Below, piece by piece: positions 32,621 to 39,262 of a stretch of 54,913 bases of DNA. The first letter of the stretch is position 1. Every line of letters begins with the position of its first letter. Under the pieces are notes generated by a model, which was given only the letters and a program-made list of their open reading frames with translations, had not been told where the DNA came from and searched no databases. Location of the stretch: IMG/VR virus record IMGVR_UViG_3300021425_003774, positions 1 through 54,913 of that record. One strand, given 5' to 3'. The stretch is from a virus. The position numbers were made by a program, and so were the translations under genes.

Positions 32621-33937
32621 ATGGATAACTATACAAGACTAGTGGAAAAGTGGGAGCCTATCTTAGCGCATGAATCTTTTTCACCAATTACTGATTCTCA
32701 CAGGAAAGCAGTTACAGCTACTATCCTAGAGAATACAGAAAAAGCACTCATGGAATCAGGTGACTTATCTGCTAACATGACTAGCCTTCTTTCAGAGGCA
32801 CCTGCTAACGACGCCGGAACTGGCGGATTTGGCGGTGGAGCTACTGCAGGCGGTCCTGTTGCTGGTTACGACCCTATCCTTATCTCATTAGTGAGACGTG
32901 CTGTACCTAACTTAATCGCATACGACATCTGTGGTGTTCAGCCTATGACAGGTCCTACAGGACTTATCTTCGCAATGCGTTCAAGATACAGCTCACAATC
33001 TGGTGCAGAAGCAATGTACAACGAAGCTGATACAGACTTCGCTGGAGACGGTACACATGCTAACACACTTCCTAATGCTAATACTGCGTTGATTACAACT
33101 GGTACTGGTATGGGTACAACTGAAGCTGAAGCTTTAGGTGATGGTAATGGTACTAACTATGCAGAAATGGCATTCTCAATCGAGAAGGTTACTGTATCTG
33201 CTAAGACTCGTGCCCTAAAGGCTGAGTATACAACTGAGCTTGCTCAGGATCTTAAGGCTGTTCACGGCTTAGACGCTGAAACAGAACTTGCTAACATTCT
33301 TCAAACTGAAATCTTAACAGAGATCAACCGTGAAGTTGTTAGAACAATTTATACTAACGCTGTTGTTGGTGCCGCTGGTACTGCATCTGCTGGTGTATTC
33401 GACCTTGACGTTGATTCTAACGGAAGATGGTCAGTTGAGAAGTTCAAAGGCCTAATGTTCCAAATCGAGCAAGAAGCAAATGCTATTGCTAAAGACACAA
33501 GAAGAGGAAAAGGTAACGTTGTTATTTGTTCTTCTGATGTTGCTTCAGCATTACAAATGGCTGGCGTTCTCGACTATACTCCTGCTCTTAACTCTAACTC
33601 TTTAGAAGTTGATGACACAGGTAATACTTTTGCTGGTGTTCTTAACGGAAGATTCAGAGTATATGTTGATCCTTTCGCAGGCGGAAACTACTTAGTAGTT
33701 GGTTATAAGGGTTCATCTGCATTCGACGCAGGTTTATTCTATTGCCCATACGTACCATTACAAATGGTTCGTGCCGTTGGTGAAAATAGCTTCCAACCAA
33801 AAATTGGTTTCAAAACTCGTTACGGTATGGTTGCTAATCCTTTCGCAGAAGGCGATGCAGGTTCGCAAGGACTTGGTAGACTTCAGCAGGATACCAACAA
33901 GTATTACAGAAAAGTTCGTATTTCTAACTTATTCTAA
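32621..33937 (+). CDS. 23: Major capsid protein (T4 gp23 homologue)
   Basis: A 438-residue HK97-fold capsid protein. It has the family landmarks RRAVPNLIAYDICGVQPMTGPTGLIFAMRSRY, EMAFSIEKVTVSAKTRALKAEYTTELAQDLKAVHGLDAE and a C-terminal PLQMVRAVGENSFQPKIGFKTRYGMVANPFAEG. A maturation cleavage by gp21 after about residue 55 is likely by analogy with T4. AAGGAG precedes the ATG. I see no exact TATAAATA in the 52-base leader, so it may be read from the gp22 promoter. A strong terminator follows. Confidence 0.96.
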   Translation: MDNYTRLVEKWEPILAHESFSPITDSHRKAVTATILENTEKALMESGDLSANMTSLLSEAPANDAGTGGFGGGATAGGPVAGYDPILISLVRRAVPNLIAYDICGVQPMTGPTGLIFAMRSRYSSQSGAEAMYNEADTDFAGDGTHANTLPNANTALITTGTGMGTTEAEALGDGNGTNYAEMAFSIEKVTVSAKTRALKAEYTTELAQDLKAVHGLDAETELANILQTEILTEINREVVRTIYTNAVVGAAGTASAGVFDLDVDSNGRWSVEKFKGLMFQIEQEANAIAKDTRRGKGNVVICSSDVASALQMAGVLDYTPALNSNSLEVDDTGNTFAGVLNGRFRVYVDPFAGGNYLVVGYKGSSAFDAGLFYCPYVPLQMVRAVGENSFQPKIGFKTRYGMVANPFAEGDAGSQGLGRLQQDTNKYYRKVRISNLF

Positions 33938-33971
33938 TACTAAGAGTTTAGGTCAACTAAACCACGCAAAC

Positions 33972-34022
33972 GATTCTTCGGAATCATTGAGAAGGACTCC
34001 AATCGGGGTCCTTCTTTTTTTT
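33972..34022 (+). terminator. Rho-independent terminator after gp23
   Basis: A small GATTC-TTCG-GAATC hairpin (33972-33985) is followed by a ten-pair stem (33991-34000 with 34005-34014) and eight T. This ends the late capsid transcript at the point where convergent minus-strand genes begin. Confidence 0.9.
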
Positions 34023-34323
34023 ACCATACGAAATTAGACCAAGGTTCATAACAACCTTGAACACCAATAGCAGAGTTATCACAACCTCTTGCGTCGTCAA
34101 AGATCTCTAAACCGATTTCATCGAACTCAGAAACATTAAAGGTAACTGGTGAATAAGTTCCATAATGATAGTCAACAGACATAGGCTTAATAACAATACT
34201 ATCTTCGTTAAACTCCTTGATGTAACCAACAATTCTTTTACCTTCAAATTTATATTGGCACTGTTCAATTCCATTTGGATCCATACCAAGTGCAACCCAA
34301 TTAGCAAATAAAGTCTTTTTCAT
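34021..34323 (-). CDS. Small early protein, unknown
   Basis: A 100-residue protein starting MKKTLFANWVALGMDPNGIEQCQYKFEGKRIVGYIKEF. Its ATG overlaps the stop of the 40-residue gene upstream (TAATG), so both come from the promoter at 34476. The stop lies within the T-run of the gp23 terminator, so the two strands converge here. There is no membrane segment. The motifs YGTYSPVTFNVSEFDEIGLEIF suggest a compact beta fold. I do not recognise the family. Confidence 0.75.
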   Translation of the reverse strand: MKKTLFANWVALGMDPNGIEQCQYKFEGKRIVGYIKEFNEDSIVIKPMSVDYHYGTYSPVTFNVSEFDEIGLEIFDDARGCDNSAIGVQGCYEPWSNFVW

Positions 34324-34445
34324 TAACCTGCCCTCATTTCAAACTGTTCATCAATAAAGTGTTCCAACTGTTCTCCTTCGAGACCAAGAGCTTCACCTTC
34401 TTCTTTCAATTGTTCTAAAACAATTTCATTCCATTCACAACTCAT
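34323..34445 (-). CDS. 40-residue early protein, unknown
   Basis: A short ORF MSCEWNEIVLEQLKEEGEAL... ending EQFEMRAG. It is supported by AAAGGAG before the ATG, a consensus sigma-70 promoter at the same distance as in other early genes here, and a TAATG overlap with the following gene. Mostly acidic and helical. The function is unknown; its design is typical of T4-like early host-takeover proteins. Confidence 0.7.
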   Translation of the reverse strand: MSCEWNEIVLEQLKEEGEALGLEGEQLEHFIDEQFEMRAG

Positions 34446-34475
34446 AATTAACTCCTTTTCCTTTAATATACAACA

Positions 34476-34504
34476 ATTATACTCTATATGAGAGCAATTG
34501 TCAA
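34476..34504 (-). promoter_or_regulatory. Consensus sigma-70 early promoter
   Basis: TTGACA (34499-34504) and TATAAT (34476-34481) on the minus strand, 17-base spacer, 31 bases from the -10 edge to the ATG at 34445. Confidence 0.88.
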
Positions 34505-34527
34505 TAGTTTTATGAGAAAAAGTTTAA

Positions 34528-34746
34528 TTATTTTTTAGAGAAATAAGATCGAATCAGAAAGATTCTAGTGTATGCCACTATAGTCATAACTAAAGTGACC
34601 AGAGTGCCCAACATGACAGGGTCAGTAATACCAAACCGTTCTATATAGATATACAACAAAAAGAGGTTTAGAGGGTAATTTATGGCTAGGCCGGTTGCGA
34701 TTTGAAATGAAGTTTCTTTATGAATTCTTTTTGTTTCTGGTTTCAT
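34528..34746 (-). CDS. Small two-helix membrane protein (DUF7220-like)
   Basis: A 72-residue protein starting MKPETKRIHKETSFQIATGLAINYPLNLFLLYIYIERFG, with a second hydrophobic stretch VMLGTLVTLVMTIVAYTRIF. The layout TKR...SFxE/QxxTGxxI-two TM segments-RSYF resembles small phage membrane proteins of the DUF7220 type. It overlaps the hemC stop (ATGA), so it is translated with hemC. It should sit in the inner membrane. The role is unknown. Confidence 0.75.
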   Translation of the reverse strand: MKPETKRIHKETSFQIATGLAINYPLNLFLLYIYIERFGITDPVMLGTLVTLVMTIVAYTRIFLIRSYFSKK

Positions 34747-35585
34747 TTTATGTTTGTGCCGAGTTCACGACCAATAGTAATGTATTCTTCAATAGGTCCA
34801 TGATTAAGACTTAATTGCTGAGTTTCAAAATTCTTTGCTATCATGTGTATTGTCTTATTATCTATATATGAAAGTACACCAATAGGAGTATGACAATCTC
34901 CATCTATTTCTCTTAACATTGCCTTCTCTGCCATTGCACAAAACCAAGTATCAATATGATTCTTTGACCAAAGCTTTGCGAAAATTGCTTCATCACGCTC
35001 ATCGTTTAGCTTACGTGTTTGTAAAGCAATAACTCCTTGATTAGGAGCAGGTATCATATCTGCTGTTCCAAATATTCTACTTGCTTTTATAGTAAGTCCT
35101 AAAGCATCAAGACCTGCCTTTGCTAAAACAATTGCATCATATTCTCCATTTTCTTGTTTCGCAATACGAGTATCTATATTACCACGAATAGGAACAATCT
35201 CTGCACCTGGATAAAGATCCATTAATTGATACATTCTTCTTGGACTGCTTGTACCTATTGTTCTTGGATTAACTGCATTACCTATTAAACAATCTCTAAA
35301 GTCAGCTCTTGGTAATACACAAGGAATATCTAACAAGTGATCGTTATCTCTTGTCATGTCTTTCATTGCATGGCATGCAATATCAATATGATGTTCTATT
35401 AATGCGGCTTCTATTTCTTTTGTGAATACACCCTTTCCACCCATTTCTTGGATTGGTGTCTTTGGGTTAAGATCTGCTGTGGAATCTATAAGGACTTGTG
35501 TTGTGTCAAACTCTAAATGTTTTTGAGCTGCTTTAGTATAGGCAAGAGCAAGCTTTGATTTTCGAGTTCCAATTAATGGTATCAT
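34743..35585 (-). CDS. hemC: Hydroxymethylbilane synthase (porphobilinogen deaminase)
   Basis: A 280-residue enzyme that joins four porphobilinogen molecules into hydroxymethylbilane in heme/tetrapyrrole synthesis. Motifs seen: IGTRKSKLAL (5-14), GKGVFTKEIE (50-59), HAMKDM with the catalytic-type Asp76, GTSSPRR (111-117), RGNIDTR (134-140), PAPNQG (179-184) and GDCHTPIG with Cys231, the residue that carries the dipyrromethane cofactor. All key residues are present, so it should be active. Somewhat shorter than the usual 300-320. The start is ATG 35585 behind AAGGAC, 15 bases downstream of tRNA-Glu, so it is probably cotranscribed with that tRNA. On the early strand, while hemE is on the late strand. 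Confidence 0.95.
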   Translation of the reverse strand: MIPLIGTRKSKLALAYTKAAQKHLEFDTTQVLIDSTADLNPKTPIQEMGGKGVFTKEIEAALIEHHIDIACHAMKDMTRDNDHLLDIPCVLPRADFRDCLIGNAVNPRTIGTSSPRRMYQLMDLYPGAEIVPIRGNIDTRIAKQENGEYDAIVLAKAGLDALGLTIKASRIFGTADMIPAPNQGVIALQTRKLNDERDEAIFAKLWSKNHIDTWFCAMAEKAMLREIDGDCHTPIGVLSYIDNKTIHMIAKNFETQQLSLNHGPIEEYITIGRELGTNIK

Positions 35586-35600
35586 ATTTTGTCCTTATCT

Positions 35601-35675
35601 TGGTAGCCCGTAGGAGAATCGAACTCCTGTTGCATGGATGAAAACCATGTGTCCTAACCACTAGACGAACGGGCC
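35601..35675 (-). tRNA. tRNA-Glu (anticodon UUC), CCA encoded
   Basis: The minus strand folds as a full cloverleaf. The acceptor stem is GGCCCGT/ACGGGCT (one G-T pair), the anticodon stem-loop is CATGG-TTTTCAT-CCATG, and the T arm holds GTTCGATTC. CCA is encoded at 35603-35601. It lies between the large RNA terminator and hemC. Confidence 0.93.
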
Positions 35676-35679
35676 GAAT

Positions 35680-35733
35680 AAAAAAACGGCGGATCTTCCA
35701 TATACGCCTATCAAAGGTATGTCAAGATCCGCC
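35680..35733 (-). terminator. Rho-independent terminator of the large RNA
   Basis: A ten-pair perfect stem (35688-35697 with 35724-35733), a 26-base loop that can extend by a short inner stem, then seven T on the minus strand. It ends five bases before tRNA-Glu, so tRNA-Glu and hemC depend on read-through or an unseen promoter. Confidence 0.88.
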
Positions 35734-36343
35734 TAGGTATTGAACTTCAGTGTCACAATCGTCATTTGGTCTTACTGCCTTTCTAAAGGACCTGATGACT
35801 AATCAGGGATTTCAAACTACCTTAGTGATTGGAAATATTGTGTTAACGCAATTCGTTAAATAATGTGGAATTGTTAATCGTAATATTCCAATCGAAAAAA
35901 CTTAAAAATTCGTGGGTACGTCTCTCGGACTTATCTGTTACTTGTTAACTCCAGTCTCGGAGGTAGCAAACTACCTCTATACCTAAAGGAGAAAGATCCT
36001 AGACTGCCGTCTTGTGTTGGTTTGGGTGCAAACCTAAACCCTATCTCTTTCACAGTGCGCGGTTCGTAACCGACTTCAGTATCGAGCGTTTCTTCATACA
36101 CGGAGACGCTTTGATACCCACTCTATTGATTTCGTTCTGACCCGTATAATTACATGTATTCCTACATCGGCCCTCTCATTACTCTGTGAATATATCTGTT
36201 ACGATGGGATATATTCAACAGCTTCAGCTGCCGGTCGGGTTGTCCACCTATATATTAGAGCCTTCCGATTGATAAGATCTTCTATTCGACTCAGGTTCTC
36301 TACTCACCGATTGTCTCTGTCGGTGGGGTGTTTCCCTCAATAT
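35680..36343 (-). ncRNA. Predicted large structured noncoding RNA, about 660 nt
   Basis: No credible ORF exists on either strand between 35676 and 36397. The stretch has a perfect sigma-70 promoter at its start and a strong terminator at its end. Many self-complementary stems are visible: 36305-36325 (CACCGA/TCGGTG), 36188-36216 (9 pairs), 36019-36034 (GGTTTG-CACC-CAAACC), 35960-35977 (7 pairs), 35827-35893 (long stem enclosing a TTAACG/CGTTAA hairpin at 35843-35859) and 35791-35807. Size, structure and a place beside a phage tRNA fit the large phage RNA classes GOLLD (about 800 nt) or ROOL (about 550-600 nt). I could not match the sequence to either. No tmRNA tag or tRNA-like domain and no group I or II intron core was found. 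Confidence 0.75.
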
Positions 36344-36349
36344 ACGATT

Positions 36350-36378
36350 ATTATACTATAGTTCTTTATGAATGTCAA
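36350..36378 (-). promoter_or_regulatory. Consensus sigma-70 early promoter of the large RNA
   Basis: TTGACA at 36373-36378, 17-base spacer, TATAAT at 36350-36355 (minus strand). The 32-base block is identical to the one at 38542. The predicted RNA start is near 36343. Confidence 0.9.
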
Positions 36379-36397
36379 TAGTTTTTGTGAAAAAAGT

Positions 36398-36589
36398 TTA
36401 ATTATTTGATAATATGAAATCTGCTACGTCAGAATCCTCGGTAGCTTCAACAATACAAGGAATTCCTCTTGCATCCATTTTATCAACAAAATCTCTTGCA
36501 TGCTTATATCTCATCTCACCTTGGTCAATTTTTTCCATTGTGGATGGATTAATAATAGAGACATTAAATAATGTAAAATCGGTAATCAT
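36398..36589 (-). CDS. 63-residue early protein, unknown
   Basis: MITDFTLFNVSIINPSTMEKIDQGEMRYKHARDFVDKMDARGIPCIVEATEDSDVADFILSNN is the whole product in two halves: a beta-type start and a helical, charged middle. Its ATG overlaps the previous gene by four bases (ATGA). It is the last gene of the operon that begins at 37805 or 37210. No recognised family. Confidence 0.65.
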   Translation of the reverse strand: MITDFTLFNVSIINPSTMEKIDQGEMRYKHARDFVDKMDARGIPCIVEATEDSDVADFILSNN

Positions 36590-36774
36590 ACTTCAGCAAT
36601 ACTCGACTTATGAATTACAGTTGATTCCAACCTACCATACTTATCGTATGTATACACAGTTTGTTGCTGATGATCTCCATGCACTTGAGTTGTTACTTTT
36701 ACAACTCGCGTATCATACTCAACTTTATTGAAATAATTGGTTGGCCACATTGGGCTGATAGGAGTAACTTCCAT
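36586..36774 (-). CDS. 62-residue early protein, unknown
   Basis: Starts MEVTPISPMWPTNYFNKVEYDTRVVKVTTQVHGDHQQ and ends STVIHKSSIAEV. Beta-rich with a YTYDKYGRLE repeat-like turn. It sits directly after the gene at 36775 (adjacent stop and start) and overlaps the next gene by four bases, which supports real translation. Unknown function. Confidence 0.65.
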   Translation of the reverse strand: MEVTPISPMWPTNYFNKVEYDTRVVKVTTQVHGDHQQQTVYTYDKYGRLESTVIHKSSIAEV

Positions 36775-36993
36775 TTATAGATCCTCTTCCAAATCGTCAT
36801 ACCTGACTAATTCTATTTCGTTGTTTTCATCTCTTCGAGTTCTAATATACTTCATATCAATTAAAGTATCAATAGTTTCTTGAGTGATTCTTTTTGTTTC
36901 TTTATACGATGTCATGGGAGCAAAAGAATAACCTACAGCAGTAAATATGGCTGCAGTAACCCAATACATCCAAACATCCATACTAATCTCCAT
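36775..36993 (-). CDS. 72-residue single-pass membrane protein, unknown
   Basis: The N-terminal stretch MDVWMYWVTAAIFTAVGYSFAP is a membrane helix. The cytoplasmic-type tail SYKETKRITQETIDTLIDMKYIRTRRDENNEIELVRYDDLEEDL is charged. The pattern (one TM, then ...TLxxxxYIRTRRDE-NGEIEL...) is common in small proteins of marine T4-like phages as I recall. It overlaps the upstream gene by 11 bases. Confidence 0.7.
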   Translation of the reverse strand: MEISMDVWMYWVTAAIFTAVGYSFAPMTSYKETKRITQETIDTLIDMKYIRTRRDENNEIELVRYDDLEEDL

Positions 36994-37210
36994 GGCGTGC
37001 TAACACCGCGTCGATGATTCTTTCCTGCGGAGAAGCATTCATATCAACTCTTTCAGCAGGTTCATCGGTTGCTATGAAGCCATATTCGATTGACATCTCA
37101 TATAGCTGATCTTCGGACATAGTTCTTAAACAAGCGCGCAGCAAATCATCTTTACTGATGACTCGTCTGTTAGCGTCTTCGAACAATTGGTTCGACAAAT
37201 TCTTTCCCAT
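36983..37210 (-). CDS. 75-residue early protein, unknown
   Basis: Starts MGKNLSNQLFEDANRRVISKDDLLRACLRTMSEDQLYEMSIEYGF and ends IIDAVLARHGD. All-helical by composition. AGGAGT lies before the ATG. It follows the gene at 37242-37805 by 31 bases on the same strand. No recognised domain. Confidence 0.68.
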   Translation of the reverse strand: MGKNLSNQLFEDANRRVISKDDLLRACLRTMSEDQLYEMSIEYGFIATDEPAERVDMNASPQERIIDAVLARHGD

Positions 37211-37241
37211 ATTACACTCCTATTAATACCATAATTATAAT

Positions 37242-37805
37242 TTAAGCAACTTCAGTTGCATTCCACCATTCAGGAATGTCACGTTTGGACCATGTCATAC
37301 TAAAACGCTTTTGCTTTGTATGATAAAATGCGCGGTATGATTCTACCGCATCTTCAGATATGCATTCTGGATTTGATGCCATCGCAAGTCTGAATGGTGT
37401 TCTTTTATTTGACCTATGGATATTCACAGGAGGTGCCTTTAAGGCCTGTCTTAGTTTTCTATCGGTTGCATGTATCTTTCCATACCTATGCGTGTATTCA
37501 TCACACAATGCAACAAAATGTTTATAGTGCCAATTATAGTTGGCTGAATTTTCTCTTGTCCAAATAGTACATGGATGATTGAAATGACATGCTTTATACA
37601 ATGTCCTTTCTCTTTCTTTGTCTTCAAGATAAAAGTATTGTAGCATAGAACCACTCTTTGATGGTCTACGCTCCATTATGCCGTCAATCATACGATGAGT
37701 TGTTGAAAGCATTTGTGCAGATTCAATAACCATCTTAACAACATGTTTATCACATTGCTGTTGAGCAGCTTTAATTGGGTCGTCGTCTAAAATAAAAAGA
37801 TTCAT
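37242..37805 (-). CDS. Conserved phage protein MNLFILDDDPIKAAQ-type, unknown function, probably leaderless
   Basis: A 187-residue protein starting MNLFILDDDPIKAAQQQCDKHVVKMVIESAQMLSTTHR. It has NHPCTIWTRENSANYNWHYKHF and PPVNIHRS, conserved blocks seen widely in T4-like and other phages, with several conserved His, Cys and Trp that suggest an enzyme. No function is established that I can state. Only seven bases (AGACATT) lie between the -10 box of the promoter at 37813 and the ATG, and no ribosome site is visible, so the mRNA may be leaderless. Confidence 0.82.
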   Translation of the reverse strand: MNLFILDDDPIKAAQQQCDKHVVKMVIESAQMLSTTHRMIDGIMERRPSKSGSMLQYFYLEDKERERTLYKACHFNHPCTIWTRENSANYNWHYKHFVALCDEYTHRYGKIHATDRKLRQALKAPPVNIHRSNKRTPFRLAMASNPECISEDAVESYRAFYHTKQKRFSMTWSKRDIPEWWNATEVA

Positions 37806-37812
37806 AATGTCT

Positions 37813-37841
37813 ATTATATCAAAAGTTTAATTAAATGTCAA
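37813..37841 (-). promoter_or_regulatory. Consensus sigma-70 early promoter, leaderless arrangement
   Basis: TTGACA at 37836-37841 and TATAAT at 37813-37818 with a 17-base spacer. The -10 box ends 8 bases from the ATG, against 30-32 bases at the other protein-gene promoters of this family. Confidence 0.85.
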
Positions 37842-37844
37842 TAG

Positions 37845-38063
37845 TTAACCTTCGTATTCAATTCCTAAGTGTTCGCCTTCATTAAAATGATAGCCCATTG
37901 ATTTCATAAAATTTTCTAATACTCCAATCATCTCATCTTTGCTCAAATCTTTTTCCATTACGTCAATGGTGATTCGTGTATTAGTTGAACTTGCATCTTC
38001 GTATGGATGGCATATCAATTGAATATATGGTTTTTCTTCAGCAGGTTTATGATTCCAAGTCAT
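37845..38063 (-). CDS. 72-residue early protein, unknown
   Basis: Starts MTWNHKPAEEKPYIQLICHPYEDASSTNTRITIDVMEKDLSKDEMIGVLENFMKSMGY. An alternating beta-strand/helix pattern. It has a strong AGGAAAGGTG ribosome site and lies 27 bases downstream of tRNA-Leu, so the two are probably cotranscribed. The stop abuts the next promoter. Function unknown. Confidence 0.72.
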   Translation of the reverse strand: MTWNHKPAEEKPYIQLICHPYEDASSTNTRITIDVMEKDLSKDEMIGVLENFMKSMGYHFNEGEHLGIEYEG

Positions 38064-38089
38064 TCACCTTTCCTCTTGTTATTAGTAAG

Positions 38090-38176
38090 TGGTACCGCGA
38101 GTCGGACTTGAACCGACAAGGCCGTTAAGCCGAGGGATTTTAAGTCCCTTGTGTTTACCAATTTCACCACCGCGGC
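38090..38176 (-). tRNA. tRNA-Leu (anticodon UAA), CCA encoded
   Basis: The acceptor stem is GCCGCGG/TCGCGGT, the anticodon arm is AGGGA-CTTAAAA-TCCCT with anticodon TAA, a class II variable arm (CGGCTTAACGGCCTTG region) is present, and the T arm holds GGTTCAAGTCC. CCA is encoded at 38092-38090. The UUA/UUG-reading tRNA suits an AT-rich genome. Confidence 0.93.
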
Positions 38177-38187
38177 CTCGCATAGTG

Positions 38188-38210
38188 AAAAGCCCAGGGG
38201 ATCCTGAGCT
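38188..38210 (-). terminator. Terminator after the 92-residue gene
   Basis: Minus-strand hairpin AGCTCAGG-ATCC-CCTGGGCT (eight pairs, one G-T) followed by TTTTC, between the gene at 38233 and tRNA-Leu. The T-run is short, so read-through into tRNA-Leu is likely. Confidence 0.65.
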
Positions 38211-38232
38211 TCTCGGTTTTGGTCAGAACGAC

Positions 38233-38511
38233 CTATGAAGCCTTAAGCATGGTGGCAGGAACTCTCCATACACCATCGGCAGTAGAAACCTTAACGTTTT
38301 TCTGCATTACTTTCTCAACAACTCCTGAGATCTTTTGACCTGATCTTGAATTGATGAAGAAGACAGAATCTCCTTTAGCAAAGTTGCCTGTAGCCATTTG
38401 AGCAACGTTGGTTTGATGTTGCTTAAACATTGTAGCAACTTGTTTAAAATCAGAACCTTCCATTTTAGCAAACAGAGAGTTGATTTCGAGCATTTCTTTT
38501 TTAGTTAACAT
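38233..38511 (-). CDS. Conserved T4-like phage protein with KOW/SH3-like C-terminus
   Basis: A 92-residue protein starting MLTKKEMLEINSLFAKMEGSDFKQVATMFKQHQT. After a helical half it has GNFAKGDSVFFINSRSGQKISGVVEKVMQKNVKVSTADGVWRVPATMLK, a small beta-barrel pattern (KGDxVxF...G-V-x-K-x...V-x-x-x-x-GxWRVPxxxL) familiar from nucleic-acid-binding SH3/KOW folds. Similar proteins are widespread in marine T4-like phages. It has its own consensus promoter and an AAGGAAAAGGTG ribosome site. The exact role is unknown. Confidence 0.78.
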   Translation of the reverse strand: MLTKKEMLEINSLFAKMEGSDFKQVATMFKQHQTNVAQMATGNFAKGDSVFFINSRSGQKISGVVEKVMQKNVKVSTADGVWRVPATMLKAS

Positions 38512-38541
38512 ATTTTCACCTTTTCCTTAATTTATATAGAT

Positions 38542-38570
38542 ATTATACTATAGTTCTTTATGAATGTCAA
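38542..38570 (-). promoter_or_regulatory. Consensus sigma-70 early promoter
   Basis: TTGACA (38565-38570), 17-base spacer, TATAAT (38542-38547), 31 bases from the -10 edge to the ATG at 38511. Identical over 32 bases to the promoter at 36350. Confidence 0.9.
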
Positions 38571-38579
38571 TAGTTTTTT

Positions 38580-38768
38580 TCAATTATTTTCAGCTAATTC
38601 TTGCTGAGCGTAACGAATTTCAGCAAGGTCAACTTTAAGTTCAGATAGCATAGCCATTGTTTCAGGACCAAAGTAATCCTTACCCAATTGACTGTTAATT
38701 GATAGGATAGCGGTTTCAGCGTTCTGAATTGCACTAACCTTTTTATCGATGTTCTTAACTACTTCCAT
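38580..38768 (-). CDS. 62-residue early protein, unknown
   Basis: MEVVKNIDKKVSAIQNAETAILSINSQLGKDYFGPETMAMLSELKVDLAEIRYAQQELAENN: helical, probably a short coiled coil. It starts 3 bases after the stop of the 63-residue gene upstream. AGGAGT precedes the ATG. Unknown function. Confidence 0.68.
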   Translation of the reverse strand: MEVVKNIDKKVSAIQNAETAILSINSQLGKDYFGPETMAMLSELKVDLAEIRYAQQELAENN

Positions 38769-38771
38769 GAT

Positions 38772-38963
38772 TTATACTCCTGAAGCAACGAAAGCGTGAG
38801 CAGCTTTGGACTGCGGAACCAACATAAAGATTTCGTCAAATCCGTAAAGAACATAACCGTCCAACGGATCAGTACCTTTTTCGTATTCAACCAAGTCAAA
38901 CCCAGCAGGTCGAGAACCGCGAAAGGTTTGGATATCTTCAATAAGAATAGTTTCTAACGACAT
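38772..38963 (-). CDS. 63-residue early protein, unknown
   Basis: The chosen start is ATG 38963, because the longer in-frame start at 39014 lies upstream of the predicted transcription start (promoter 38994-39022) and because AAAAAGGAA stands before 38963. The product begins MSLETILIEDIQTFRGSRPAGFDLVEYEKGTDPLDGYVLYG. No recognised domain. Confidence 0.72.
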   Translation of the reverse strand: MSLETILIEDIQTFRGSRPAGFDLVEYEKGTDPLDGYVLYGFDEIFMLVPQSKAAHAFVASGV

Positions 38964-38993
38964 GATTAATTCCTTTTTCCATTTGATGTATCT

Positions 38994-39022
38994 ATTATGG
39001 ACTATTTCGCTCATAATGTCAA
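38994..39022 (-). promoter_or_regulatory. Sigma-70 early promoter (CATAAT -10)
   Basis: TTGACA (39017-39022), 17-base spacer, CATAAT (38994-38999), again 31 bases from the -10 edge to the ATG (38963). The consistent distance supports the start choice. Confidence 0.82.
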
Positions 39023-39067
39023 CAACTTTTTTCAGTTTTTTTAGTTATTTTTAGAACTTTTTGTTAT

Positions 39068-39120
39068 ATCATTTATGATTGTTATTCAGTCAAAAATGTC
39101 CTCTAGTAATCATAAATGAT
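39068..39120. repeat. Perfect 13-base inverted repeat in the divergent intergenic region
   Basis: ATCATTTATGATT (39068-39080) and its exact reverse complement (39108-39120) are separated by 27 bases, between the outermost early promoter and the late promoter of the curli module. A second small inverted repeat, GTAGTA/TACTAC, follows at about 39124-39141. It could be a protein-binding site or a hairpin in an RNA leader. Confidence 0.7.
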
Positions 39121-39217
39121 CGTAGTATTATTGTACTACTACTTCAAACAAGACCTCTAGAAGGAGAATGGAGGCTTCTTGATTCGTATTAATAGTGACT
39201 AACGGCTACTTACAATG

Positions 39218-39225
39218 TATAAATA
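39218..39225 (+). promoter_or_regulatory. T4-type late promoter TATAAATA of the curli module
   Basis: Exact TATAAATA 37 bases before the first gene of the module (39263). Places the curli genes in the late class with the virion genes. Confidence 0.75.
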
Positions 39226-39262
39226 ACATTGAGGGTTTTTACCTTCCGATTACAGGATACTT

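Noticed and set aside
33972-33985. TTCG hairpin after gp23 as a separate terminator
   Set aside because: Five pairs with no T-run behind it. It is treated as part of the compound terminator ending at 34022.
35680-36343. tmRNA, RNase P RNA or a group I/II intron as identity of the large RNA
   Set aside because: No tag-peptide reading frame, no tRNA-like acceptor/T-arm pair inside it, no recognisable RNase P core and no P/Q/R/S or domain V elements were seen. Flanking sequences do not join into an exon.
38964-39014. N-terminal extension of the gene at 38772
   Set aside because: It lies in the promoter, upstream of the predicted transcription start, while 38963 has a ribosome site.
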